A stretch of DNA of 57,990 nt from Chlamydiae bacterium CG10_big_fil_rev_8_21_14_0_10_42_34 (GTDB taxonomy: Bacteria > Chlamydiota > Chlamydiia > Chlamydiales > SM23-39), in NCBI GenBank assembly GCA_002773795.1, contig PFAD01000007.1:1-57990 (forward strand). The letters run 5' to 3'. Both the position numbers and the translations under genes were made by a program. Positions 7,896-15,741 of this stretch are shown one piece after another (the first letter of the stretch is position 1; the number at the start of each line of letters is the position of its first letter). Under the pieces are notes generated by a model. The model was given only the letters and a program-made list of their open reading frames with translations, was not told the DNA's origin and ran no database searches.

Positions 7896-8489
7896 TTACT
7901 TTTTATCGGACAAAGCACTAAAGAGGGCCTCTTCTAGTAAATCTTGCCTAGAGATGCCTCCAAACTCTACTTCCTTATGCCAATCTTGAGCATCAACTGC
8001 AGAGCCTCTTAGAGCTTGAATCACGCTCCCTACAGTCACCATTAAACCATCCGGACATTCTCCCTGTAGTAATGACTGCTCTTGCGCCATTTCTACAAAA
8101 CAAGAAGGAATAGGGGTTGGCTTTGTGAATACATACACTCCATTGACCCCAATCAACCCTACATCACACCAGCCATCCTCAGTAAGCTCGATAAAATTCT
8201 CGATGGACACAACAAAATCTGCCATCTGAACCAGTTCGAGAGGAAGGCTTTTCGCTCGATTCAGCACACCTTGAAGAGCAATCTCTCGACCCACAGGTTG
8301 TTCCGGAATTGCCGAATCAGAAGAGTATCCCGCAACAAAAATCTGATCTAAAGGAAAGCGCTTTTGAAAGGCATGTTTAACAGCATTTATTTTAACTGCC
8401 GCTTTTGATGCGACGACAACCTGAATCTCATTTGAAAAAAGGCCAAAAGTCAGACAAAAAAAAGACATCGCTAAAAGAACATCTTTCAT
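7896..8489 (-). CDS. DUF84/YjjX-like NTPase family protein with signal peptide
   Basis: Resembles inosine/xanthosine triphosphatases of the YjjX/DUF84 family, which hydrolyse damaged purine nucleotides. Family marks are VVASKAAVKINAVKHAF near the mature N-terminus, VGREIALQGVLNRAK, DFVVSIENFIEL and the C-terminal SRQDLLEEALFSAL. The start at 8489 is chosen because CTGGAG lies 7 bases upstream; a longer frame (to 8552) lacks such a site. With this start the protein begins MKDVLLAMSFFCLTFGLFSNE, a plausible signal peptide. That is odd for a cytosolic house-cleaning enzyme and suggests export or membrane attachment. It converges on lplA with an 18-bp gap. The family is fairly sure; activity is unproven, since the mid-region motifs are weakly kept. 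Confidence 0.78.
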   Translation of the reverse strand: MKDVLLAMSFFCLTFGLFSNEIQVVVASKAAVKINAVKHAFQKRFPLDQIFVAGYSSDSAIPEQPVGREIALQGVLNRAKSLPLELVQMADFVVSIENFIELTEDGWCDVGLIGVNGVYVFTKPTPIPSCFVEMAQEQSLLQGECPDGLMVTVGSVIQALRGSAVDAQDWHKEVEFGGISRQDLLEEALFSALSDKK

Positions 8490-8513
8490 AAGCACTCCAG
8501 AAAAACCGTGAAA

Positions 8514-8645
8514 ATGAAGAAAAAACACTCCGCCGAATGGGGTCTGTCGCAAGCACAGTCAACCGTGTATATTCACGGGGGGCCGCTTCCCAAAAAGTCC
8601 AAGAACGATCTGGCGTCGCAGCCCTCTAAAAATGATTATCGTTGA
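8514..8645 (+). CDS. Possible small protein, 43 aa
   Basis: A 43-codon ORF beginning MKKKHSAEWGLSQAQSTVYI and ending SKNDYR. It is basic, hydrophilic and not low in complexity, with a central HGGPLPKKSK segment. Base composition here is more GC-rich than the flanking intergenic DNA, as expected for coding sequence. There is no strong ribosome binding site (CCGTGAAA precedes the ATG), and the start lies only 24 bases from the divergent DUF84-type gene. I do not recognise the protein. It is listed because the stretch from 8490 to 8846 is otherwise unexplained. Confidence 0.4.
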   Translation: MKKKHSAEWGLSQAQSTVYIHGGPLPKKSKNDLASQPSKNDYR

Positions 8646-8712
8646 GGGGCATTTGGCGATCCAGAGTATCCCAAACAGCAGAGAGAAAGAATTCTCTCTT
8701 AACAAAGCTTTT

Positions 8713-8874
8713 ATGAAAAGAGATTATTTGTCCCTGTTTTCTAACGGGAGAAAACTACGGATGGAGAGAACTCCAACCTCAACTAAAGTCGTTGAAATTA
8801 AACCAGATAGAGAATCCAGAAAGAGTGCAAATTTTTTCCCGAAAAATTACCCATACCCCCACTCGACAAAATAG
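8713..8874 (+). CDS. Doubtful small ORF, 53 aa
   Basis: ATG at 8713 opens a 53-residue frame, MKRDYLSLFSNGRKLRMER ... FPKNYPYPHSTK, within a longer frame from 8632. It is basic and of ordinary complexity. There is no ribosome binding site, and its end overlaps the 3' end of the minus-strand membrane-protein gene by 28 bases. Just upstream, AGAGAGAA (8680-8687) and TTCTCTCT (8692-8699) form a small hairpin. Apart from this I see nothing definite in 8646-8846. Confidence 0.25.
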   Translation: MKRDYLSLFSNGRKLRMERTPTSTKVVEIKPDRESRKSANFFPKNYPYPHSTK

Positions 8875-9626
8875 AGAATAACTAAAATAGTGTTGACACC
8901 AAAAAGTGTGACCTGAACCGCCTTTTTCTTGAGCAACTTTACTAAGCTATCAATCTTAACACTTACGAAATAGTTTTCGACATAAGTCTTTGCATATGAG
9001 TGAATTTGGCCGGCATAAAGTAAGGATACTGCACGAAAAACTAGGTAATACCCCACATTTCCATAAACTACTGCACATAAAAGTGGAATTGCGTGAACAA
9101 ACAAGTGGAAGAAAAAATAAGCTTTACTGAATTGGTTTAAAATAAAGTTACAATTCCAAATCACATATGCTACAACAAAATATATAAAGCTAGTGGAGGT
9201 AACAAAGACGTATCGGTTATCTTCCCAAACTCCCCGGACTCCTACGCAGCACAGCATTAATAACAGCGCTATAATTAAGCTAAAATAATGCTTCCTTTTC
9301 AAATCTTCGATTGCAGCTTCAAGAATGTTAATCGCGAGAAAAATTATAGTACCAATAACTACAGATTTCCCGGACATATAGCCAACAAACCCTGCAAAAG
9401 CAAAAATTCTAGGGATGATTAGAGTTCCTATTTTCACATACACAAACAACTGGGTCCCCTTCCGCGCAAGCCAGAAAAAAAAGAGAGGAATAAGAATATT
9501 TATAATTAGATTAGGATAATGTGGATGAAAACTTGTAAAAACAGAGATTACAGCGATGGAAATAAATAACAGACCCCATACCCAGGTCTGCAAAAAAAAC
9601 CGATCTAAATAGCTCTCCTTAAACAT
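8847..9626 (-). CDS. Polytopic membrane protein of unknown function, 259 aa
   Basis: About seven hydrophobic segments can be picked out: near residues 13-31, 40-56, 66-88, 90-108, 118-136, 140-160 and 170-198, with another at 240-255. The loops are short and basic, for example IEDLKRKHYF. It is not a known transporter type as far as I can see. The start at 9626 has a purine-rich GGCGGGAT just upstream. AT content is visibly higher than in neighbouring housekeeping genes, and it lies next to the sdhB-tail duplication, so it may belong to a horizontally gained patch. The upstream stretch 9627-9709 contains TATATATTAAAAT-type sequence on the minus strand that could hold its promoter. Confidence 0.7.
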   Translation of the reverse strand: MFKESYLDRFFLQTWVWGLLFISIAVISVFTSFHPHYPNLIINILIPLFFFWLARKGTQLFVYVKIGTLIIPRIFAFAGFVGYMSGKSVVIGTIIFLAINILEAAIEDLKRKHYFSLIIALLLMLCCVGVRGVWEDNRYVFVTSTSFIYFVVAYVIWNCNFILNQFSKAYFFFHLFVHAIPLLCAVVYGNVGYYLVFRAVSLLYAGQIHSYAKTYVENYFVSVKIDSLVKLLKKKAVQVTLFGVNTILVILYFVEWGYG

Positions 9627-9709
9627 ATCCCGCCGAAAAAATTCATCACCTTATTTTAATATATATAGCTTAATAGAATTCAAGAAGACATCTCTAAATA
9701 AAAAAAATT

Positions 9710-9809
9710 TTACTTATCCGCATCGGGAAGACCTAAAAAATCTTTGATTGCCTGCTTACTGGCTTCGCGACCAATGAGAGCTAAAGACTCTGTAAGTGGA
9801 ATATTTTTA
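9710..9809 (-). pseudogene. Duplicated 3' end of sdhB (100-bp fragment)
   Basis: Nearly identical to the last 100 bases of sdhB (10278-10377), shifted by exactly 568 bp. Both copies reach the TAA stop, and both encode NIPLTESLALIGREASKQ onward. They differ only in the last few codons (PDADK against PDEGK) and one silent change. Upstream of 9810 the frame continues to 9961 as an 83-codon ORF, but that part has no similarity to SdhB and overlaps the ASCH gene. I read it as a fragment, not a gene. Confidence 0.85.
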
Positions 9810-9888
9810 TGAAAAGTATTGTTTTCCGAAGAATCCTTCTTGAAATTATCCCATTTACTCAATAAGATTTTCCTAAAATAAGGGACAT

Positions 9889-10263
9889 ATGCCACGGACG
9901 CACTCTCTTGGGATGAGGAATCACCCTTTCCCATTCTACGATAAAATAGCAGATGGGACAAAAAATATCGAAGTCCGACATCTATCAGGCCATCTCAGTA
10001 ACATCAAAGTCGGGGACTTCATTAAATTTACTCTCGACAATCAAAGCATGACTTGCAAAGTTGTAGCTATTCGAAAATACCGCACCTATGAAGAACTTCT
10101 TAGAGCTGAAGATCTAAACCGAGTCGTCCCCGGAGTTAAAACGATTGATGAAGCGCTTGATATTTACAAAACATTCCCTTGTTATAAGCATGTAAACCCG
10201 AACGGAACGCCCAAAGTTGCAGCTTTTGAGATCGAGCTTGTTTCACCAGAAAAGATGATATAG
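9889..10263 (+). CDS. ASCH-domain protein, 124 aa
   Basis: ASCH domains are small beta-barrel, RNA-binding-like (PUA-related) folds, some of which are amidohydrolases or ribonucleases. The protein opens with a short helix-leading segment and the family signature IADGTKNIEVRH (G-x-K-x-x-E-x-R). It continues VGDFIKFTLDNQSMTCKVVA and ends with the AAFEIELV strand; 124 aa is typical. ATG 9889 has TAAGGGA a few bases upstream. It lies between two copies of the sdhB 3' end on the opposite strand to sdhB, so it was probably inserted there, or enclosed by a local duplication. Function in this cell unknown; family assignment fairly sure. Confidence 0.85.
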   Translation: MPRTHSLGMRNHPFPFYDKIADGTKNIEVRHLSGHLSNIKVGDFIKFTLDNQSMTCKVVAIRKYRTYEELLRAEDLNRVVPGVKTIDEALDIYKTFPCYKHVNPNGTPKVAAFEIELVSPEKMI

Positions 10264-10277
10264 CCGTTTAAAACTTA

Positions 10278-10377
10278 TTATTTCCCTTCATCCGGAAGAC
10301 CTAAAAAATCTTTGATTGCCTGCTTACTGGCTTCGCGACCAATGAGGGCTAAAGACTCTGTAAGTGGAATATTTTTA
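10278..10377 (-). repeat. 100-bp direct repeat, parental copy within sdhB
   Basis: The 3' terminal 100 bases of the intact sdhB. It is the partner of 9710-9809 in the same orientation, and the pair encloses the ASCH gene. Confidence 0.85.
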
Positions 10378-11051
10378 GGACAAACCTTCACGCAATTTTG
10401 AGCGTTGCCGCATCCTGCAATCCCGTCATCGCCCATAGCTACTCGTAACCTATCCGACTTTTCTAATTTTCCGGTCGGATTTGAGTTAAAATAACGAACT
10501 TGCGACATGGCTGCAGGGCCCATAAATTCTGATTTGGGATTTACTTGTGGGCACGATTCTGCGCAGCATCCACAAGTCATACATGTAGATAATACATACA
10601 TAGCCTCTTGCACTTCAGGACTAATTGAAGGACCAAATTGCCCTGTATCTTCTGTCCCATCCACTGAAATCCACCCTTTCACTTTTTTTAGAGCATCAAA
10701 CATCTTTGTTCGATCAACGCAAAGATCTCGGATGAGGGGATACTTTGTAAAAGGGGCGAGGGTAATTGTTGTAGAACCCGTTTCTTTGATGTAGGGCTCT
10801 ATAAGAGCTGTGCAAGCCTGGCGAGGTTTGCCATTGACGAGCATGGAGCAGGAACCACATACCTCTTCAAGACACCCCTGTTCCCAAACGACAGGTGTTG
10901 TTACAACACCCTTATTGTTCACTGGATTTTTTTGAATCTCCATCAAGCTTGAAATCACGTTTGCTTGAGGATGTCTTTCGCAATCAAATTCTTCCCAAAA
11001 TTGATTTCCCGGCGTTCCGCGCAAGATTTTAAGAGTATATGTTTTGTCCAT
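10278..11051 (-). CDS. sdhB: Succinate dehydrogenase iron-sulfur subunit SdhB
   Basis: Electron-transfer subunit of complex II, on the cytoplasmic face of the inner membrane. The N-terminal ferredoxin domain holds the [2Fe-2S] ligands in CLEEVCGSCSMLVNGK and a later Cys in RQACTAL. The C-terminal domain has STCMTCGCCAESCPQVNP and CGNAQNCVKVCPKNIPL, which bind the [4Fe-4S] and [3Fe-4S] clusters. The length (257 aa) is normal. ATG 11051 directly abuts the sdhA stop, so the order sdhC-sdhA-sdhB is one operon. Its last 100 bases are duplicated 568 bp away beyond an ASCH gene, yet the reading frame is intact. Confidence 0.97.
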   Translation of the reverse strand: MDKTYTLKILRGTPGNQFWEEFDCERHPQANVISSLMEIQKNPVNNKGVVTTPVVWEQGCLEEVCGSCSMLVNGKPRQACTALIEPYIKETGSTTITLAPFTKYPLIRDLCVDRTKMFDALKKVKGWISVDGTEDTGQFGPSISPEVQEAMYVLSTCMTCGCCAESCPQVNPKSEFMGPAAMSQVRYFNSNPTGKLEKSDRLRVAMGDDGIAGCGNAQNCVKVCPKNIPLTESLALIGREASKQAIKDFLGLPDEGK

Positions 11052-12938
11052 TTATAGTGGCAGCTCGATGTGTTCAGGGATGTTTTTCAAAGTAGGCTTT
11101 ACTCTCTTTGCCTTTGTATAATCCCTGTTTATCGGATCTAGGTGACGCATGTCAATGGGTTCATAAGAAATAATTGGTTCATCCTGTTTTGGATCAAAAG
11201 TTGCAATCGTTGCTTTAAGCCAATTTTCATCATCTCTTTGAGGAAAATCTGGTTTAAAGTGAGCCCCCCTAAATTCGTTGCGTAAAAGAGCCCCCTTTGC
11301 AATGACGAGTGCTATTTCCAACATTGCTTTAAATTGATGCGCAAAAACATAGGTTTGATTGAGCGTAGTTCCTCGATCTGTCATCCCAATGTTTTCATAA
11401 CGTTTTCGGATCTCTTTAATTTTTTCGATCGCCTTTTCAAGATCTGGATTATCCCGCTTAACGCTAACAAAACGGACCATCCAATCAGACAATTCATCGT
11501 GAAGTTTGTGTACGTTCTCAGGGCCATCTTTACTCAAAAGCTCTTTTTGGATCTGTTCTTCTAGATGTAAAGCCGCTTTACATTCAGATTCATTTTCACA
11601 AGCAGAAGATAGCGTATCAATATAACGGGGAACTTCAACACCTGCAACAAGGCCACTAAAGATACAGGAAAGAAGTGAGTTTGCACCCAATCGATTCGCC
11701 CCATGAAACTGGTAATCAGATTCACCAATGTTGAAGCAGCCCTTAAGATTTGTCATTTGCCGAAAGCGCGTTAAGCGATCTGGATCATCTGCCGAGGGCC
11801 AATCAACCCAAGCGCCGCCCATCGTGTAGTGAACTCCCGGACAGATCTTCATCGGTTTTTTACGAGGATCATCCCCTGTAAACTTCTGGTAGATATCAAG
11901 AACCGACTCAAGCTTATGTTGCGTTTCTGGAGGAAGACCGGTCACATCGAGATAAACTTGCAGCTTCCCATCGACACCCATCCCTAATTCGCAAACACGC
12001 AAAACTTCCCTTGCACCGATATCTCGCGGCACAAGATTGCCAAAAGCTGGGTACATCTCTTCCAAAAAGTACCAAGGTTCACCCGTTTTACCACACGGCT
12101 TTGTCGTCCCATCGGGAAATACAATCGTTTTAGAAGAATCGCCAGGAACCCAAACTCTTCCCCCTTCCCCGCGCACTGATTCAGAAATCAGGCGCATCTT
12201 ATCATTTCCAGGGATGCAAGTAGGATGAATTTGGATAAATTCCCCGTTAGCATACTTCATCCCTTGCATATAGAGCCTTCCATTGGCAGCTCCTGTACAA
12301 AAGGTTGAGTTCGTCGACTTTTTATAAATGAGCCCAAGTCCGCCTGTTGCAATTACGACAGCGTCAGCTTTCAACACTTGCAATTTCAAGTTGAATAGAT
12401 CGTGCATAACGATCCCGCAAGCTTTGCCCTCAGAATCTAAAATGAGTCTCAAAAATTCGTGATTTTCAAACTTTTCAACAAGTCCTTTCACTTCATATCT
12501 GCGTACTTGCTCGTCGAGCGCATAAAGAAGTTGCTGGCCAGTCGAAGCTCCACAAAAGGCGGTCCGATGGTATAGAGTCCCCCCGAATCGTCGAAAATCA
12601 ACATGTCCTTCACCCGTTCTGTTAAATGGGCATCCAATTCGATCCATCATCCTTAAAATTGCAGGCCCTGCTAAGCACATCTCCAAAATAGGGGGTTGAT
12701 TGGCTAAAAAATCGCCGCCCTTAATCGTGTCATAAGCATGAATGATCGGAGAGTCATCTTCCCCTTTCAAATTGATAGCGATATTGATGCCACCTTGAGC
12801 ACAAACTGAATGGGACCTTCGCACTTTCGTGACAGAGATAAGTTTTACATGACACCCTTTTTCGGCCAATTTCATGGCGCATGACAATCCAGCAAGTCCG
12901 CCACCGACTACAATCACTTCTTTTTTCTTTTTATCCAT
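11052..12938 (-). CDS. sdhA: Succinate dehydrogenase flavoprotein subunit SdhA
   Basis: Catalytic subunit oxidising succinate to fumarate, with covalent FAD. The FAD-binding start is EVIVVGGGLAGLSCAMKLAE. The substrate region has RSHSVCAQGGINIAINLKGE, and QIHPTCIPGNDKMRLISESV includes the active-site His/Arg neighbourhood; RGEGGRVW follows. The C-terminal helical domain contains RNEFRGAHFKPDFP. At 628 aa it matches type B quinol:fumarate/succinate:menaquinone enzymes (Bacillus/Chlamydia type). The gene starts 2 bases after sdhC. A copy of the 17-bp palindrome lies in the coding sequence at 11566. Confidence 0.97.
   Translation of the reverse strand: MDKKKKEVIVVGGGLAGLSCAMKLAEKGCHVKLISVTKVRRSHSVCAQGGINIAINLKGEDDSPIIHAYDTIKGGDFLANQPPILEMCLAGPAILRMMDRIGCPFNRTGEGHVDFRRFGGTLYHRTAFCGASTGQQLLYALDEQVRRYEVKGLVEKFENHEFLRLILDSEGKACGIVMHDLFNLKLQVLKADAVVIATGGLGLIYKKSTNSTFCTGAANGRLYMQGMKYANGEFIQIHPTCIPGNDKMRLISESVRGEGGRVWVPGDSSKTIVFPDGTTKPCGKTGEPWYFLEEMYPAFGNLVPRDIGAREVLRVCELGMGVDGKLQVYLDVTGLPPETQHKLESVLDIYQKFTGDDPRKKPMKICPGVHYTMGGAWVDWPSADDPDRLTRFRQMTNLKGCFNIGESDYQFHGANRLGANSLLSCIFSGLVAGVEVPRYIDTLSSACENESECKAALHLEEQIQKELLSKDGPENVHKLHDELSDWMVRFVSVKRDNPDLEKAIEKIKEIRKRYENIGMTDRGTTLNQTYVFAHQFKAMLEIALVIAKGALLRNEFRGAHFKPDFPQRDDENWLKATIATFDPKQDEPIISYEPIDMRHLDPINRDYTKAKRVKPTLKNIPEHIELPL
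11566..11582. repeat. 17-bp palindrome, copy 2 (N=C on plus strand)
   Basis: TGTAAAGCCGCTTTACA inside sdhA. The flanks extend the symmetry by one base on each side (A...T). On the sdhA strand it is read as C-K-A-A-L-H, a different frame from copy 1. Confidence 0.85.
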
Positions 12939-12940
12939 TC

Positions 12941-13747
12941 CTACGCCCGTAAATTAATCCAATAGCTACCCCAAATTGCTGCAAGCCCCAAAAATGCGAG
13001 CATACCCACACCTACCCAGCAAATTGGTAGAAATGCTTTTTGCGAACGATATGAAAGGAGGGCTCCCCAGGTAATCAAAGAAGTCCAAAATCCGTTAAAT
13101 GCGTGAAACGCCGCGGCGAGCACAAATATCGTATACAAGACACACATCAATGGGCTCTTAAATGTTTCTCTGACCGTCAATAAAATTACTTTACCGGGCG
13201 TTGCAGCAGACGCCGTTATATTAGAGCCATCTTTCTTTATCGTGACACCGATTCTTTTAGCAAGCGATTCAATTCCAGGATCATCTTTGATATGGACGAC
13301 ATGCATCTCCTGATTGTCTACCCGAATTTTATCAGGCATATCGACAAAACGCATCTGGATCACGTGAGCGATAATGCCAAAAAGTAAAACCCAAGAAGTA
13401 AGCCTTTGCCATGTAAAGGCTTTACTTCTGCCATACTTCATGGAAGGGGAGCTCCCATCTGTACTTCCTGAATTTGTTTTAGCTTTAAAAGCTCGAAGCA
13501 CGCCCCAATATCCGTGGATTGCAAGCGGTATACCAATTAATGTAATTTCAATAACTTGCAAATAGGGCAATGATTCAAGTGAGTTAACCATCTGAACAAA
13601 TCCACTTCCATCATCTCCCAACCAAAGTGCTGCTTGTGAATTCACTATAAGGTGCACAATCAAGTAAAGGACAAGCCAAAGGCCCATTAAAGAGTGGACT
13701 CTGCGCCAAAGAAAAGTACTTGAAATCGCTTCAGTACGTGTCGTCAT
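12941..13747 (-). CDS. sdhC: Succinate dehydrogenase cytochrome b558 subunit SdhC
   Basis: Membrane anchor of complex II that carries haem and the quinone site. 268 aa with about five hydrophobic segments: near 18-38, 60-82, 115-135, 185-212 and 235-262. Conserved His residues occur in RVHSLMGLWLVLYLIVHLIV, AIHGYWGV, FGIIAHVIQMR and AAFHAFNGFW, as expected for diheme type B anchors that use menaquinone. An unusual hydrophilic insertion (about 145-185, between helices 3 and 4) contains charged residues and may face the periplasm. The start at 13747 has a clean TGGAG six bases upstream. First gene of the sdhCAB operon. Confidence 0.93.
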   Translation of the reverse strand: MTTRTEAISSTFLWRRVHSLMGLWLVLYLIVHLIVNSQAALWLGDDGSGFVQMVNSLESLPYLQVIEITLIGIPLAIHGYWGVLRAFKAKTNSGSTDGSSPSMKYGRSKAFTWQRLTSWVLLFGIIAHVIQMRFVDMPDKIRVDNQEMHVVHIKDDPGIESLAKRIGVTIKKDGSNITASAATPGKVILLTVRETFKSPLMCVLYTIFVLAAAFHAFNGFWTSLITWGALLSYRSQKAFLPICWVGVGMLAFLGLAAIWGSYWINLRA

Positions 13748-13799
13748 AAAATCTCCATTTTAAAAGATTTTTAATCCCTTAAGAAGAATTTTACAAGAA

Positions 13800-14564
13800 C
13801 TATTGAAAAATACGCTCTGCGTTTTCAAAGGTTGCTTTTGCAAGTAACTCTATTGAAATTCCTTTTATTGCAGCAATTGTGCGCGCTGTTTCTGAAATAA
13901 ATGCTGGCTCGTTTTGTTTGCCCCTCTTACTTTGTGGGGCTAGATATGGAGTATCTGTCTCAATCAAAAGTTGATTTAATGGAACCATCTTTGCAACGTC
14001 TCTTAACTGTTCACTTTTTTTAAATGTGACAATTCCACTTAAAGACAAATACCAACCTCTAGAAATGACTTTTTCTGCCTCTTCTATAGAGCCGGTAAAA
14101 CAGTGCAAAATTGCGGGCGCATTTTTCTTATACTCCGCATCTGTAAATGCAAAAAGGTCAGAAAATGCCTCCCGACAGTGAAAAATTACCGGCAAATTGC
14201 ACTCTAAAGCGAGATGAAGATAGCGAATGAGAAATTTTTTCTGAATTTCTACATTGAGTTCTTTATAGTAATAGTCAAGTCCCGTCTCTCCAATGGCGGC
14301 AAGCTTTTTATTGCGGGCAGCTTCTGCAAAAATGGGAAAAACCTCTTCCCCCTCTTTTTCGACGTCATGCGGGGTTGTGGCGCCAGCGTTTTTAATCTCG
14401 CTAAACTTTTCCTGAAGGAGAAGACCTCCATTCAACGTCTTTACATCTGTGCAAATATTCATAATGCGTCGCACATTACTAAGTTTTGCGCGCAACATCA
14501 CTTCATCGATTTGCGGCCATATTTCATCGGAGCTTAAATGTGCGTGGGAATCGAAAAACTGCAT
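13800..14564 (-). CDS. tatD: TatD family metal-dependent hydrolase
   Basis: TIM-barrel metallohydrolase; family members have 3'-5' exonuclease or DNase activity on DNA. Metal-ligand motifs are visible in order: FFDSHAHL at the start, AAIGETGLDYYY, NLPVIFHCREAFSDL, APAILHCFTGS and LLIETDTPYLAP. 255 aa is typical. GTG 14570 could add two residues; ATG 14564 is preferred because the protein then begins like its relatives. It is divergent from tolQ across a very short gap holding the tolQ promoter. The sdh-tatD-exbB neighbourhood is one I recall from Chlamydia genomes. Confidence 0.94.
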   Translation of the reverse strand: MQFFDSHAHLSSDEIWPQIDEVMLRAKLSNVRRIMNICTDVKTLNGGLLLQEKFSEIKNAGATTPHDVEKEGEEVFPIFAEAARNKKLAAIGETGLDYYYKELNVEIQKKFLIRYLHLALECNLPVIFHCREAFSDLFAFTDAEYKKNAPAILHCFTGSIEEAEKVISRGWYLSLSGIVTFKKSEQLRDVAKMVPLNQLLIETDTPYLAPQSKRGKQNEPAFISETARTIAAIKGISIELLAKATFENAERIFQ

Positions 14565-14570
14565 GCTCAC

Positions 14571-14598
14571 TTGACTTCTTTGTAATTTGTATTAGACT
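14571..14598 (+). promoter_or_regulatory. Probable sigma-70-type promoter of tolQ operon
   Basis: TTGACT (14571-14576), 16-base spacer, TAGACT (14593-14598). Transcription would begin about 14605, only a base or two before the tolQ ATG at 14607, and no ribosome binding site is present. The mRNA would be leaderless or nearly so. Confidence 0.6.
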
Positions 14599-14606
14599 AT
14601 CGGTTT

Positions 14607-15359
14607 ATGATCCTTTTCGCAACCGGTAATCCTTTCATTAGTGCGTATCTCCAATCTGACTTTTTGGGCAAAGGGATCTTTTGGTCTTTATTTATCCTCT
14701 CAGCCCTTTCATGGACCATTATCGCACATAAAATCTGGATCTACACCCAAGTAAAGCGCCTTTCAAAAGATTTTGCCGATCAATTTTCCGAAAAAGATCC
14801 ACTTGGACTGCAATTTACAAGGGCAAAGGGGCATCTCTTAGAAGTTCCACACCCTTTTTTTGAAATTTATCGAGCCCTCAAGCAAAAAACGTTACAAATT
14901 ATCAGCCGCAATCACTTTTTTGCACCTAACTCTGATACAAATCTTTCAGATGCGGATTTAGGACTCATCGAAGCACAAGTGCAATCTGCCCTTGCAACAC
15001 AGCACAAGGTTTTGGAAAAAAACCTCTTTGTCCTTTCCACAATTGTTACACTTGGCCCCTTTTTAGGTCTTTTGGGTACTGTTTGGGGGATTTTGCTGAC
15101 ATTTTCAGAGCTCCACTCCCGCGGAATTTCATCGAGCAATGCAGCGATGCTAGCTGGTCTTTCCATGGCGCTTGCAACAACGGTCATTGGTCTGGTTGTC
15201 GCAATCCCAGCTGTGATCGGCTACAACTACATCAAAAACGCGGGAAGAGAATACTTGCGCGAGATGGAAGATTTTTCACAAGTGCTCCTCTCTACCCTAG
15301 AATTGCAATACCGAAAGCCGGATCATGCGCAAAAGAATTCGATCACTCCCGTTAACTGA
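14607..15359 (+). CDS. tolQ: TolQ/ExbB proton-channel protein
   Basis: Inner-membrane subunit that, with TolR/ExbD, uses the proton motive force to energise TolA (envelope constriction and integrity) or TonB-like partners. 250 aa with three hydrophobic segments: near residues 20-42, 143-168 and 180-205. The family core is LSTIVTLGPFLGLLGTVWGI, then AMLAGLSMALATTVIGLVVA with the pore-facing Thr/Gly pattern. It starts at ATG 14607 without a Shine-Dalgarno, consistent with a leaderless message. It overlaps exbD/tolR by 35 bases. First gene of tolQ-tolR-tolA-tolB. Confidence 0.94.
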   Translation: MILFATGNPFISAYLQSDFLGKGIFWSLFILSALSWTIIAHKIWIYTQVKRLSKDFADQFSEKDPLGLQFTRAKGHLLEVPHPFFEIYRALKQKTLQIISRNHFFAPNSDTNLSDADLGLIEAQVQSALATQHKVLEKNLFVLSTIVTLGPFLGLLGTVWGILLTFSELHSRGISSSNAAMLAGLSMALATTVIGLVVAIPAVIGYNYIKNAGREYLREMEDFSQVLLSTLELQYRKPDHAQKNSITPVN

Positions 15360-15741
15360 CTCTATCGAAGAGCCGCTCATCAATTTAACCCCATTGATCG
15401 ATGTTGTCTTTGTTGTCTTAATCACATTTATGCTCATTGCTCCTGTTCTCGATATCGATTCTGTTGATTTAGCACCAAGTTCTGGCGCACAAAAAAAAGA
15501 GCTTGAAGCTGGCGCCATTTCAATTGCTGTTCACGCAGATAACACTATTTGGTTTAAAGGGAGCCCGATCACCCTTGTGCAACTTGAAAAAATCCTTCGC
15601 CAAGAACAAAGACAAAGACCCAATGCAATTCCTCAACTTGTCCACGACCGAAAAGCATCTTTTGGCACCTACCAGTCGCTAAAAAACATGCTAGAATCAA
15701 TTGGTTTTGAACAAATGGATGTCATATTAAAGCCGGGATGA
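15325..15741 (+). CDS. tolR: TolR/ExbD biopolymer transport protein
   Basis: 138-residue single-span protein. The hallmark segment is EPLINLTPLIDVVFVVLITF (about 13-32), with the membrane Asp that carries protons. A periplasmic domain follows: SIAVHADNTIWFKG ... VHDRKASFGTYQSLKNMLES. It has the usual length. The start lies inside tolQ, and the stop overlaps the tolA-like start (ATGA), so the genes are translationally coupled. It could equally be named exbD; the Tol name is chosen because tolB and pal follow. Confidence 0.94.
   Translation: MRKRIRSLPLTDSIEEPLINLTPLIDVVFVVLITFMLIAPVLDIDSVDLAPSSGAQKKELEAGAISIAVHADNTIWFKGSPITLVQLEKILRQEQRQRPNAIPQLVHDRKASFGTYQSLKNMLESIGFEQMDVILKPG

Noticed and set aside
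9710-9961. 83-codon minus-strand ORF ending in an SdhB-like tail
   Set aside because: Only the last third matches SdhB. The upstream part has no similarity and overlaps the start of the ASCH gene on the other strand. Treated as a duplicated fragment.
13421-13436. ATGTAAAGGCTTTACT as a sixth copy of the 17-bp palindrome
   Set aside because: It lacks the C-N-G centre and one end base, so it does not fit the strict motif. At most it is a degenerate relative.
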